Position numbers and translations under genes: made by a program. From positions 46,072-110,071 of the forward strand of contig CAVQTE010000031.1 of NCBI GenBank assembly GCA_963716235.1: 64,000 bases of DNA, written 5' to 3'. Position 1 is the stretch's first letter. Every line of letters starts with the position of its first letter. Positions 9,264 through 18,725 of this stretch are shown one piece after another. The DNA is from Sva-07 sp963716235 (GTDB taxonomy: Bacteria > Actinomycetota > Acidimicrobiia > Acidimicrobiales > Ilumatobacteraceae). The notes under the pieces were generated by a model. It did no database searches. It was not told the DNA's origin and was given only the letters and a program-made list of their open reading frames with translations.

Positions 9264-10298
9264 TCAGTCCCCGCCGCCGAGCGACATGAGGCCACGCATC
9301 GCGTCGATGTTCTCGAGGGCTCGGCCGGATCCGATGACCACGCTGTACAACGGCTCGTCCGCGATGCGGATCGGCATACCCGTTTCGTGCGTCAGCCGTT
9401 GGTCGAGACCGCCGAGCAGCGCGCCGCCGCCCGTGATGGTGATGCCGTCTTCCATGATGTCGGCCGCCAACTCCGGCGGGGTCTTGTCGAGCGTTGTCTT
9501 CACGGCGTCAACGATGGCAGAGATCGGTTCCGCAAGGGCTTCACGCACCTGTTCGGTCGTCACCTGAACAGTACGGGGAAGGCCGGAGATGAGGTCGCGT
9601 CCGCGGATGTCAGCGGTGAGTTCGAACTCCAACGGCCACGCCGAGCCCATCTGGATCTTGATCTCCTCGGCCGTACGATCACCGATCGCCAGAGAGAATT
9701 CCTTCTTGACGTACTGCAGCACCGCGTCGTCGAGTTCGTCGCCGGCGACACGGATCGACTGCGCGGTGACGATGCCGCCCAGTGAGATGACGGCCACCTC
9801 GGTGGTACCGCCGCCGATGTCGACGATCATGTTGCCCGACGGCTCGTGCACCGGCATGTCGGCACCGATCGCCGCTGCCATCGGTTCTTCGATGATGTGG
9901 ACGGGCTTGCGGGCGCCGGCGTACTCGGCGGCATCCTGCACGGCGCGCTGTTCGACACCGGTGATCCCGGAAGGCACGCAGATCACCATGCGTGGCTTGC
10001 TCCACTTCGAGCCGTGCACCTTCTGGATGAAGTACCGCAGCATCTTCTCGCAGACCTCGAAGTCGGCAATGACGCCGTCCTTGAGGGGCCGGATCGCCTT
10101 GATGTGGTTCGGGGTGCGACCCATCATCCGCTTGGCTTCCATCCCGACGGCCACCGGGCGACCGTCGTTGGCATTGATGGCGACCACGGAGGGCTCGTTG
10201 AGGACCACACCGTGGCCCCGGACGTAGATCAGCGTGTTGGCCGTGCCCAGGTCGATGGCCAGGTCACGCCCGAGACTGAGCGGATTGTTGCGGGCCAT
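9264..10298 (-). CDS. mreB: Actin-like rod shape-determining protein MreB
   Basis: Cytoskeletal ATPase that forms membrane-bound filaments and positions the cell-wall elongation machinery. The 344-residue protein shows the actin-fold phosphate loops GRDLAIDLGTANTLIYV and IVDIGGGTTEVAV, the adenosine-binding TGGGALLGGLD, and conserved EEPMAAAIGADMPV. The start at 10298 (MARNNPLSLG) has a good SD, AAAGGTGG, ending 7 nt before the ATG, so the longer upstream frame is rejected. It is the first gene of the mre-mrd cluster. The promoter should lie in the 78-nt gap to ndk, or transcription may read through from ndk. Confidence 0.97.
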   Translation of the reverse strand: MARNNPLSLGRDLAIDLGTANTLIYVRGHGVVLNEPSVVAINANDGRPVAVGMEAKRMMGRTPNHIKAIRPLKDGVIADFEVCEKMLRYFIQKVHGSKWSKPRMVICVPSGITGVEQRAVQDAAEYAGARKPVHIIEEPMAAAIGADMPVHEPSGNMIVDIGGGTTEVAVISLGGIVTAQSIRVAGDELDDAVLQYVKKEFSLAIGDRTAEEIKIQMGSAWPLEFELTADIRGRDLISGLPRTVQVTTEQVREALAEPISAIVDAVKTTLDKTPPELAADIMEDGITITGGGALLGGLDQRLTHETGMPIRIADEPLYSVVIGSGRALENIDAMRGLMSLGGGD

Positions 10299-10376
10299 GA
10301 ACTGGCCACCTTTCGCGAGCTGTCGAGAGTTCCGATCCGGCACTCCAACCGTGCCAGCAACCAGGAACCCCCAATG

Positions 10377-10787
10377 TTACAGATTGGGGAAGAAAATCCC
10401 GATCTCGCGCTCAGCGGACGACAGTGAATCACTGCCGTGCACCAGGTTCTCGGTGAACAGGATGCCGAGGTCGCCACGAATGGTTCCCGGAGCCGCCGTG
10501 CGCGGATTGGTTGCACCCATCATCGCACGAACGACCTCCCATGTGTCCTCGGGGCCTTCGATGACCATCGCCACGACGGGTCCACGGCTCATGAACTCCA
10601 CGAGTTCGCCGTAGAAGCCCTTGCCGACATGCTCTTCGTAGTGGCTCGCAAGGGTGGCGGCGTCGAGCTGGCGCAGCTCCATGGCGACGATGTCGAGGTT
10701 CTTCGATTCGAACCGCGAGACGATCTCCCCGACGAGCTTGCGCTCCACGGCATCAGGCTTCAACAGGACCAGTGTGCGATCGGACAT
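10377..10787 (-). CDS. ndk: Nucleoside-diphosphate kinase
   Basis: Transfers the terminal phosphate of ATP to nucleoside diphosphates through a phosphohistidine and so balances NTP and dNTP pools in the cytoplasm. The 136 residues match the family length. The active-site histidine is in ENLVHGSDSLSSAEREI, and RTLVLLKPDAVERKLVGEI and RPVV-like SRGPVVAMVIEG are conserved. The ATG at 10787 (MSDRTLVLL) is chosen, and the longer frame upstream runs into the palindromic repeats. It sits between folC and mreB on the same strand. Confidence 0.96.
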   Translation of the reverse strand: MSDRTLVLLKPDAVERKLVGEIVSRFESKNLDIVAMELRQLDAATLASHYEEHVGKGFYGELVEFMSRGPVVAMVIEGPEDTWEVVRAMMGATNPRTAAPGTIRGDLGILFTENLVHGSDSLSSAEREIGIFFPNL

Positions 10788-10810
10788 CCCGCCGAACCTA
10801 CCCCCCTTCC

Positions 10811-10936
10811 CCCGAAAAATGTGCTCAAGTGCCCGCCCAGCGCACGAATCGGCGCACATTTCGGGGCGGGCACGCGCTCGATCCGAAATGTGCGGGAATT
10901 TGCCCGCTCAGCGCACTCAGCGGCACATTTTTCGGG
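10811..10936. repeat. Two tandem palindromic (REP-like) units between folC and ndk
   Basis: Two adjacent units of about 55 bp each begin with CCGAAA(AA)TGTGC and end with GCACATTT(TT)CGG, so each folds into a long hairpin. Both contain an inner TGCCCGC(C/T)CAGCGCAC core, and a third GGGCGGGCACGCGC segment joins them. The units are about 80% alike by eye. They lie just upstream of ndk, in its leader or promoter region, and could terminate folC transcription or act as a dispersed palindromic element. Confidence 0.6.
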
Positions 10937-10975
10937 AAGGGAGGGATGGGGTCGTGGGGTGAGGCGCTCGGGGGG

Positions 10976-12265
10976 TCAGTTGGCGGAGCGTTGGAGGACG
11001 GGGCGGGCGGCGCCGGCGGTGTAGAGGCTGCCGGTGACGAGGATCGCGTCGTCACCGTCGGCGTACTCCATGGCACGCCGGCACGCGGCTTCGACGGAGT
11101 CGAAGACGTAGACGTCGTCGCAACCGAGACGACGGGCAGCGTCGGCGACAACGGCAGCGGGCACGCCGCGTGGTGATGGCGCCGTGCAGGCGAAGACGAT
11201 GTCGAACTCGTCAGCGCGCAGTGCGGCAAGCATTTCGTCAGGATCCCGAAGGGTGCCGACGACGAGGATCCGGCGGCCGTCCGGATCGAAATCCTGGAAG
11301 AACACTGCTGCACACGTGTCGGCGCCCGGCGCATTGTGCGCACCATCGACGATCACCAGCGGCTGATGCCCGAGCACTTCGAAACGCCCGGGCATCGTGA
11401 CCTCCCCGAAGCCCTCCATGACGACGTCCTCGGCGAGCGGCGCGGCGAAGAATGTCTCGACGGCAACGAGTGCCACCGCGGCGTTGCTGCCTTGATGGGC
11501 ACCGTTGAGCGGCAGGTAGACATCGGTGTAGATCGTGGTCGGCGTCCGGATGTCGAGCAGACGGCCGCCGATCGCCAGCCGATTCCCGACGAGTTCGAAG
11601 TCGTCGTCGACGGCGAGAAGCGCTGCTCCCCCGGCGGCGGCGAAGATCGACACCAACTCGGGTCGGGTCTCCCCCACCACCGTCGCCGATCCAGGCTTGA
11701 TGATGCCGGCCTTCTCGCGGGCGATGTCGTCGAGCGTCGGCCCGGCGAACTCGGTGTGGTCCATCCCGATGTTGGTGACCACCGCCACGGTTGCGTCGAC
11801 GACGTTCGTTGCGTCCCAACGGCCGAGCAGCCCGACTTCGATCACCATCACGTCGACCGCAACGTCGGCGAACCAGCGGAATGCCGCTGCCGTCATGATC
11901 TCGAAGTAGCCGGGGCGTCGTCCGATGATCGCTTCGAGATCAGCGATCGCAGCGATCTGCTCGGCGAGGTCGTCGTCGGAGATCGGTTCGAGATTTCGGC
12001 TGATCCGCTCATTGACCCGCTCGAGGTGCGGGCTCGTGTACGTGCCGACCGTCAAGCCACTCGAAACGAGCAGGCGCGAGATCATCTGCGCCGTCGACCC
12101 CTTGCCGTTGGTCCCCGTGATGTGGATCGCGGGAGCCGCATGCTGCGGGTCTCCCATCGCCTCGCACAGTGCCGTGATGTTGTCGAGCGACGGCGACGTG
12201 ATCCGCCCGGTCTTTTCGTAGGTCGCGTGCTCGTCGAGGTAGCGCAGCGCGTCGTCGTAGGTCAT
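10976..12265 (-). CDS. folC: Dihydrofolate synthase / folylpolyglutamate synthase
   Basis: ATP-dependent ligase of the Mur ligase superfamily that adds glutamate to dihydropteroate and to reduced folates. The 429 residues include the P-loop HITGTNGKGSTAQMI, the Mg2+/substrate region YFEIMTAAAFRWF, TNIGMDHTEFAG, REKAGIIKPG and the C-terminal-domain signature VIVDGAHNAPGA. Start and length fit the family. The gene lies 35 nt downstream of clpX and could be read from the clp promoter. No valS is seen beside it, although valS-folC is a common arrangement elsewhere. Confidence 0.95.
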   Translation of the reverse strand: MTYDDALRYLDEHATYEKTGRITSPSLDNITALCEAMGDPQHAAPAIHITGTNGKGSTAQMISRLLVSSGLTVGTYTSPHLERVNERISRNLEPISDDDLAEQIAAIADLEAIIGRRPGYFEIMTAAAFRWFADVAVDVMVIEVGLLGRWDATNVVDATVAVVTNIGMDHTEFAGPTLDDIAREKAGIIKPGSATVVGETRPELVSIFAAAGGAALLAVDDDFELVGNRLAIGGRLLDIRTPTTIYTDVYLPLNGAHQGSNAAVALVAVETFFAAPLAEDVVMEGFGEVTMPGRFEVLGHQPLVIVDGAHNAPGADTCAAVFFQDFDPDGRRILVVGTLRDPDEMLAALRADEFDIVFACTAPSPRGVPAAVVADAARRLGCDDVYVFDSVEAACRRAMEYADGDDAILVTGSLYTAGAARPVLQRSAN

Positions 12266-12300
12266 GCAACGCTCAGGCTATGGCCGGGGCGCGCTGTTGC

Positions 12301-13578
<1,278 letters not shown>

Positions 13579-13698
13579 TGTCGCTACCCCTGTCGTGTCT
13601 TTGCTGCGCTGGCTGTGCGAGTTGAAGCCCGACAGTCTGGCGCGTCCACCACGACGAGTCGTGGACCCACCTGACGAATCAGGCCGATCCCCAACCGG

Positions 13699-14331
13699 TC
13701 AGCGGATGGGACCGGTCCGGTCCACCGCCTCGCGAGAGGAGATCACTCTGTCGATGATGCCATATTCCAGCGCCTCGTCGGCCTCCATGACGAAGTCACG
13801 GTCGGTGTCGGCGTGAATCCGCTCGATCGGCTGCCCGGTGTGGAAGGACAAGATGCCGTCGAGGAGCTCGCGCATCCGCATGATCTCCTTGGCGGCGAGT
13901 TCGAGATCGGTGACCTGGCCATAGCCGACCGAACCGCTCGGCTGATGCAGCAGCACACGGCTGTGCGGCAGTGCAAGACGCTTGCCCTTGGTGCCGGCCG
14001 CGAGGAGGACCGCCGCTGCGGAGGCGGCCTGACCCAGGCAGATCGTGGCGATGTCGTTCTTGATGAACTGCATCGTGTCGTAGATCGCGAACAGTGCCGT
14101 GATGTCGCCGCCGGGGCTGTTGATGTAGATGTTGATGTCCTTGTCGGGGTTCTCCGACTCGAGGTGGATCAGCTGCGCGCACAGCAGACTGGCGATCTGG
14201 TCGTCGACCGGTGTCTGCAGGAAGATGATGTTGTCCTTGAGCAGGCGGCTGTAGAGGTCATAGGCGCGCTCGCCACGACTGGTCTGTTCGACGACGTTCG
14301 GAACCAGGTAGTTCACCGCATCGAGATTCAT
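13699..14331 (-). CDS. clpP: ATP-dependent Clp protease proteolytic subunit ClpP
   Basis: Serine peptidase that forms the tetradecameric degradation chamber used with ClpX or ClpC. The catalytic triad is visible: Ser in CLGQAASAAAVLLA, His in LPHSRVLLHQPSG and Asp in HADTDRDF. The INSPGGDITALFAIYD oxyanion region is conserved, and 210 residues is typical. The ATG overlaps the trigger factor stop by 4 nt (ATGA), so the two are translationally coupled. Many actinobacteria carry two adjacent clpP genes, but only one is present here. Confidence 0.97.
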   Translation of the reverse strand: MNLDAVNYLVPNVVEQTSRGERAYDLYSRLLKDNIIFLQTPVDDQIASLLCAQLIHLESENPDKDINIYINSPGGDITALFAIYDTMQFIKNDIATICLGQAASAAAVLLAAGTKGKRLALPHSRVLLHQPSGSVGYGQVTDLELAAKEIMRMRELLDGILSFHTGQPIERIHADTDRDFVMEADEALEYGIIDRVISSREAVDRTGPIR

Positions 14332-15824
14332 GACGTCGTCTCCTCTTCGTTGTCTGGTTCGGTCGTTTCGGAATCGGACGCCGCCGATCGAGCATCGGTC
14401 GCGGCGATGACCGCGGCAGCGGCCGCTTCGACGTCGTGATCGTGGTCGTCGTGAACGTCGTGATCGTGGTCGCCGTGATCATGGTCGCCGTGGCCACCGT
14501 CTTCGTCGTGCGTGTGGCCGAGCAGTGTGTCGCGGTCGATGACCTCGCCACTCGGGTCGATGAACTCGACGTTGTGGATCAACCAGTCGAACGCCTTCGA
14601 CTTGCGGATCTGAGCCTGCAGTTCGGGCACGGCGTCGTTCTGTTCGTAGGCCTTGCGGATGTCCTTGGCCTTCTGGCCGTACTGCATCGCCATGCGGGCG
14701 TACTCGGAGTCGAAGTCGTGGGCCTCGACCTCGAGGTTCTCGGCATCCGCGACGGCCCGCAGTGCAAGGTCGACCTTGACCGCCTCGACCGCAGCACCGC
14801 GCATCGACTCGATGAACTGGTCCGGCTCCTGGCCGGTGGCCGCGAGCCACTGGCCGAGATCGATACCCTGCGCCTGGAACTGCTGGACCGTGCCCTGGAC
14901 CCGCTGATTCAGGTCGGCGTCGACCATCGACTCGGGTGCCTCGATCTCGACCAGCGCTGCCAGTGCCTCGTTGAGCGAGCGCACCAAACTCTGTCGAGCC
15001 TGGTTGAGCTTGGTGTTGGCGATCGACTCCTTGAGGCTGGCATCCCACTCGTCGACGGTGTCGAATTCGCCGAGATTGTCCGACACCCAGTCGTCGGTGA
15101 GCTCTGGAGCGGTCATCACCTGGACGGCGGTGACCTTGACCACGAAGTCGGCCGGCTCGTCGATGCCCTTGGGTGTCGAGGTGAATGCGATCTCGTCGCC
15201 GACCGATGCGCCGGTCAGCTGGTCGTCGAAATCATCGGCGACCCAGCCCTGGCCGACCTCGTACGACCAGTCCTCGGTGTTGAGACCCATCAGCTCTTCG
15301 CCGTCACGCGTCGTGGCGAGGTCGAGCGTGACGAAGTCACCGGACTGGATCGGGCGGTCGACATCGACCAACGAGCCACCGCGCTTCAGCTCGGCTTCGC
15401 GGGCCGCCGCCACATCGTCGTCGCTCACCGTGATCGATGGCAGTTCCACTCGCAGTTCGCCGTAGCCGGCAACGGTGATCGTGGGACGCACCTCGCAGGT
15501 GGCGTCGAACTCCACGGGGCCGGCTTCGGTGCCGTCGGTGATCTCGACCGCCGGGGTGGCGATCAGATCGATCTCGTGTTCACGCACCGCCTTGGCGAGG
15601 TACTGCGGTACCGCGTCGCGCAGCGCCTGCTCGCGGGCGACGCCGACACCGACGCGGGCCTCCAACACCTTCCTGGGCGCCTTGCCCGCCCGGAAACCAG
15701 GGAGGTTGACCTCCTTGGCGATGAGCTTGAACGCCCGATCGATGTCGTGTTCGAACTCTGCCTCGTCAACTTCGACGTACAGCTTGACTTTGTTGCCCTC
15801 GAGGGTCTCCACCGAACTCTTCAC
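14328..15824 (-). CDS. tig: Trigger factor with a His/Asp-rich C-terminal tail
   Basis: Ribosome-associated chaperone and prolyl isomerase that meets nascent chains at the exit tunnel. The ribosome-binding loop GFRAGKAPRKVLEAR lies near residue 45, followed by a FKBP-like PPIase domain (VTLDLATTRDGEE...) and a helical chaperone domain. At residues 435-467 there is an unusual tail made almost only of His, Asp and Gly (HTHDEDGGHGDHDHG and onward), then an Ala/Glu/Thr end. The tail could bind metal, as in SlyD. The GTG at 15824 (VKSSVETLEG) is preferred because the family starts there and TACACT lies 9 nt upstream. It leads the tig-clpP-clpX operon. Confidence 0.94.
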   Translation of the reverse strand: MKSSVETLEGNKVKLYVEVDEAEFEHDIDRAFKLIAKEVNLPGFRAGKAPRKVLEARVGVGVAREQALRDAVPQYLAKAVREHEIDLIATPAVEITDGTEAGPVEFDATCEVRPTITVAGYGELRVELPSITVSDDDVAAAREAELKRGGSLVDVDRPIQSGDFVTLDLATTRDGEELMGLNTEDWSYEVGQGWVADDFDDQLTGASVGDEIAFTSTPKGIDEPADFVVKVTAVQVMTAPELTDDWVSDNLGEFDTVDEWDASLKESIANTKLNQARQSLVRSLNEALAALVEIEAPESMVDADLNQRVQGTVQQFQAQGIDLGQWLAATGQEPDQFIESMRGAAVEAVKVDLALRAVADAENLEVEAHDFDSEYARMAMQYGQKAKDIRKAYEQNDAVPELQAQIRKSKAFDWLIHNVEFIDPSGEVIDRDTLLGHTHDEDGGHGDHDHGDHDHDVHDDHDHDVEAAAAAVIAATDARSAASDSETTEPDNEEETTS

Positions 15825-15833
15825 AGGCGTGCG

Positions 15834-15839
15834 AGTGTA
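15834..15839 (-). promoter_or_regulatory. Putative -10 element for a leaderless tig transcript
   Basis: TACACT on the minus strand fits the actinobacterial TAnnnT -10 pattern and ends 9 nt before the GTG of tig, so transcription would start within about three bases of the start codon. No SD-like sequence precedes the GTG. No clear -35 was seen. Confidence 0.35.
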
Positions 15840-15871
15840 TCGGCGACGTCCTGGCTCCGGTCCGGCCCAGC

Positions 15872-15944
15872 GGTGCTCGCACCGCACATGAACTTGGTGC
15901 TCGCACCACACACGAAACTTGGTGCTCTCGTCGCACATGAACTC
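15872..15944. repeat. Three tandem copies of a 24-25 bp repeat upstream of tig
   Basis: The unit begins GGTGCTCGCACC and ends CACATGAACTT. Copy 2 differs at a few positions and is one base longer, and copy 3 is more diverged (GGTGCTCTCGTC). Each of the first two copies contains a GGTGC/GCACC inverted repeat. The array sits in the divergent space between tig and the small plus-strand gene at 15980, where it could bind a regulator of either gene. Confidence 0.7.
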
Positions 15945-15966
15945 GCGCGATCCGACGCGGAGCGGG

Positions 15967-15972
15967 CACAAT
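15967..15972 (+). promoter_or_regulatory. Putative -10 element for the small gene at 15980
   Basis: CACAAT lies 7 nt before the ATG at 15980, the spacing expected for a leaderless transcript. The match to TANNNT is imperfect in the first position, so this is only a candidate. Confidence 0.25.
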
Positions 15973-15979
15973 GTGCTCG

Positions 15980-16246
15980 ATGGAGTACTGGAAGCCACAC
16001 GCTCTCGCCACGCCGCACGCCGACCAGCTCGACCTGCGGATGAACGACAAGGTCCGCACGATCGTCGACATGCACGACGTGCCCGCCGGCACCGAGGGCA
16101 AGGTCATCCTCGCCAATGGTTTCAACTGGCAGCGCTACCGCGTGCTCTTCGACAACGGTGCCGAGGTCGGCGATCTCGACAAGCGCCAGATCGAGCCCAT
16201 CGGCAAAACCGCCAAGCGCCTCGAGAAGGCCGCCAAGAAGAAGTGA
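15980..16246 (+). CDS. Small basic protein with a possible SH3-like fold, function unknown
   Basis: 88 residues beginning MEYWKPHALATPHADQL. The middle, VPAGTEGKVILANGFNWQRY then RVLFDNGAEVGDL, has the turn-rich beta pattern of small SH3/KOW-like barrels, and the C-terminus is Lys-rich (KRLEKAAKKK), which would suit nucleic-acid or ribosome contact. These are inferences from pattern only. Codon use is like that of the neighbouring genes. An in-frame ATG at 15971 would add three residues (MCS). It is divergent from tig and shares the repeat-bearing intergenic region. I do not recognise a named family. Confidence 0.7.
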   Translation: MEYWKPHALATPHADQLDLRMNDKVRTIVDMHDVPAGTEGKVILANGFNWQRYRVLFDNGAEVGDLDKRQIEPIGKTAKRLEKAAKKK

Positions 16247-16266
16247 AGAAGTAGCGGCTGCGAGCC

Positions 16267-16986
16267 TCAGCCTGCCGGCGCGTCGGTTGCCGACGTCTCG
16301 GCTCCGACCGCCACACGGGGCGGGTACACGAGGAAGTGGATGCTGACGATCAACACCCACACCGGGAACAGCAGGGTGAACCACAGGGTGAAGCCGAGCG
16401 AGAAGATCTGAACCGCCGCGGTCAGGTAGGTCGCCAACACCAGCCAGCGAGGCATCGTGCCCGAGCGCAACCAGATGGTGCCCGCCGAGAACATGAAGAC
16501 GCCCGCCATCCGGACGCCGAACACGTTGGTGACCCTGAAGATGGTCTCACGCTCCAGGGTGTACAGCCCGTTCTCGATGATCGCGATCGGGTGACGCTGA
16601 TACGCCGCGATCAAGGCGCCGGCAAGCGCTGTCGCGATGAACGTCATCGCGATGAACAGCAGTCCACTGCCGAAGAGGATGCTGGAGAAGAAGCGATCCT
16701 CGAGCACTCCCAACCGGTCGCGGATGACACCGATGAACCAGAGGAACGCAATACCGGCGAACGGCACCAACCACAGGGCGAAGTTGACGCGGTCGGCGTT
16801 GCCGGTGAGCCACTCGCCCGAGTCCTTCGGATCTTCCGGCACCGACGAACGAAGCAGGGAGTAGGTCACCGTCAACAGCACGGAGAAGACGATCCCAGCG
16901 ACGGCTGCCGCGCGTGGTGTCGTCAGTCGTCGACCGACGTCGGACTTGCCGAGGAGTTCGTTGTCGCCGTGCGGGTGTTCGGTCAC
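16267..16986 (-). CDS. Multi-pass membrane protein, function unknown
   Basis: 239 residues with about six hydrophobic segments: AAAVAGIVFSVLLTVTYSLL, FALWLVPFAGIAFLWFIGVI, ILFGSGLLFIAMTFIATALA, VFGVRMAGVFMFSAGTIWL, LVLATYLTAAVQIFSLGF and WFTLLFPVWVLIVSIHFLV. The termini are hydrophilic. No catalytic motif or known family signature is recognised. It converges with the small gene at 15980 (20-nt gap). Neighbours give no functional clue. Confidence 0.75.
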   Translation of the reverse strand: MTEHPHGDNELLGKSDVGRRLTTPRAAAVAGIVFSVLLTVTYSLLRSSVPEDPKDSGEWLTGNADRVNFALWLVPFAGIAFLWFIGVIRDRLGVLEDRFFSSILFGSGLLFIAMTFIATALAGALIAAYQRHPIAIIENGLYTLERETIFRVTNVFGVRMAGVFMFSAGTIWLRSGTMPRWLVLATYLTAAVQIFSLGFTLWFTLLFPVWVLIVSIHFLVYPPRVAVGAETSATDAPAG

Positions 16987-17014
16987 GTCGGCACGCTACT
17001 TCGGCTGTCCGCCA

Positions 17015-17893
17015 TCAGATGAGACGGCTCGACCCGTCGCACCAGTACTGGTCGCGCAACGCCTTCTTGTAGAGCTTCCCGGTCGGCAGCCGCGGCAGCT
17101 CGGCCACGTAGTCGATCGAACGCGGCACCTTCTGACGCGCGACGTGCTGACGACAGAATCCGAGCAGTTCCTCGGTGAGCGGCGGCGGCCACCAACGGAT
17201 GGGTGACCAGCAGATTCTCCATCTCCTGGGGATAGATGTTGACGCCGCCCGAGATGATCATGAACGTCTTGCGATCCGTGAGGTACAGGTGGCCGCCGTC
17301 GTCGATGTATCCGACGTCGTTGACCGTGGTCATCGAGCCATCGGGTGACGTCGCTTCTCGGGTCCTGTCTGCGTCATTGTGGTACTCGAACGGTGTGGCG
17401 GTCTTGAACCAGATCGTGCCGGGCTGACCGACGGGGAGTTCGTTCATGTCGTCGTCGACGATGTGGAGGTCACCGAACGTCATCTTGCCGACCGTGCCCT
17501 TGTGGGCCAGCCACTCCTCACCAGGAGGTGCCTCAGAAGTGGGCACGCATCAGCCGCTTCGAGCGCAACGTCGCGTTTGAAGCGAGAGGTGATCAGAACC
17601 TGCGACTCGCTGTTATCGACGATGTACGCCAACTCCTCGGCGGTCAAGTAGGAGTTGACGGGCGTGTAGATCAACCCGGATCGCCAGCCGGCCGAGCACG
17701 ACTCGAGGTACCGGTCATTGTTCTCCATGAAGATGGAGAAGTGGTCGAACTGGCGCAGCCCGAGCGTGCGCAACAGCTGTGCCAGTTGGTTCGAGCGGGC
17801 CTCGTAGTCGCGATAGCTGACAGCTTCGCCGGTGGAGGCCATCACGAAGGCCGGTCGATCGGGGTGTTGCGTCGCGTACTCGCCCGGATACAT
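17015..17893 (-). pseudogene. Fatty-acyl-CoA synthetase (AMP-ligase) pseudogene with internal deletions
   Basis: The remaining parts are clearly a long-chain acyl-CoA ligase. The N-terminal region runs from MYPGEYATQHPDRPAF to SQVLITSRFKRDVALEAADA. Then, in another frame, comes EEWLAHKGTVGKMTFGDLHI through GTIWFKTA and GGVNIYPQEMENLLVTHPLV. After a second shift the C-terminus is LTEELLGFCRQHVARQKVPR to LPTGKLYKKALRDQYW. About 170 residues are missing near 17540, including the AMP-binding SGTTG-type motif, and about 30 are missing near 17175, just before LTEELLG. The original length would have been about 510-520 residues. It cannot encode an active enzyme as it stands. An intact paralogue lies at 50952. 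Assembly error is an alternative. Confidence 0.8.
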
Positions 17894-17999
17894 CGCATCC
17901 CCCACGGTGACGGCCGACCCGTGCCGACGAGGTCGAACAATAGCCGGTGCTGACGACGGACTCACCGACCGTCAGAGGCGCAACGACGTAGGCCAGTGC

Positions 18000-18005
18000 T
18001 ACCTT
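18000..18005 (+). promoter_or_regulatory. Putative -10 element for the GFA-like gene
   Basis: TACCTT (TAnnnT pattern) ends 6 nt before the ATG at 18012. No SD sequence is present in between, which is compatible with a leaderless mRNA. Confidence 0.3.
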
Positions 18006-18011
18006 TCTGCG

Positions 18012-18416
18012 ATGGAACGGACCGGGCACTGCCTCTGCGGCGAGATCACCTACGAGATCAGCGGCGACCTCATCGCCACAGCGATCTGCCACTGCGACCA
18101 CTGCCAACGCCAGAGTGGCGGAGCGTTCTCGGTCAACCTCATCGCGCACGAGAGTCAGATGACCGTGTCGGGCACACTCAGCACGTACGAGGATCGCGGT
18201 GAGAACGGTGATGCCGTGTACGTACATCGCCGCTTCTGTGGTCAGTGCGGCTCCCCGATCTACTCCGCCCTGGTCGAACCCGCCGGCGTGATCGCCGTGA
18301 AGGCGGGAACACTCGACGACAAGTCCGAGGTGACGCCCACCGTGGAAGCGTGGTGCGACCACAAGCAACCGTGGGTGGACCTTCCCGGCATGGCGGTGTC
18401 GCTCGCACGCGAGTGA
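18012..18416 (+). CDS. GFA/CENP-V-domain zinc protein
   Basis: 134 residues with the cysteine pattern of the glutathione-dependent formaldehyde-activating (GFA) fold: GHCLCGEITYEI near residue 6, ICHCDHCQRQSGGAFS near residue 28 and RFCGQCGSPIYSAL near residue 75. These Cys residues bind one or two zinc ions. Members are named after Gfa, which was proposed to bind S-hydroxymethylglutathione, but most, probably including this one, have unknown substrates. Actinobacteria usually use mycothiol rather than glutathione. It stands alone, transcribed away from the acyl-CoA ligase pseudogene. Confidence 0.88.
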   Translation: MERTGHCLCGEITYEISGDLIATAICHCDHCQRQSGGAFSVNLIAHESQMTVSGTLSTYEDRGENGDAVYVHRRFCGQCGSPIYSALVEPAGVIAVKAGTLDDKSEVTPTVEAWCDHKQPWVDLPGMAVSLARE

Positions 18417-18725
18417 CGCTGCTCGAACTCGGCTGACCACGTCCCGAAGCAGAATGCCGTCGTGCCCGCCGAGGGACGTCGACCACATTCCGGCTGGCTG
18501 CCTCGGCGTCGGGCAGGCGCACCCTTTGGCGACTGCCGATTCCGAAGTGGCGCCACACCTCGTTGTTGGTGCCCGCGCCGATCACGGCCACCTCGCGTTC
18601 CGTCTGATCGTTGAACTCTCGCCGAGATCCGTGGCCACGGGGACGATGTGGGTGGCCGCTGTGTGTCGCAGCCAAGGCACGAGGCAATCTCCGTCTGCGT
18701 TGACCGCAGCCGGGCGAGCTCTCCG
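18417..18725. other. Gene-free stretch with a possible minus-strand coding remnant
   Basis: No complete gene is seen. On the minus strand a frame between about 18610 and 18450 reads FNDQTEREVAVIGAGTNNEV and WRHFGIGSRQRVRLPDAEAA, which has plausible codon use and amino acid composition but no start and no recognised family. It could be the remnant of a degraded gene. No promoter, terminator or RNA signal was identified. Confidence 0.35.
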
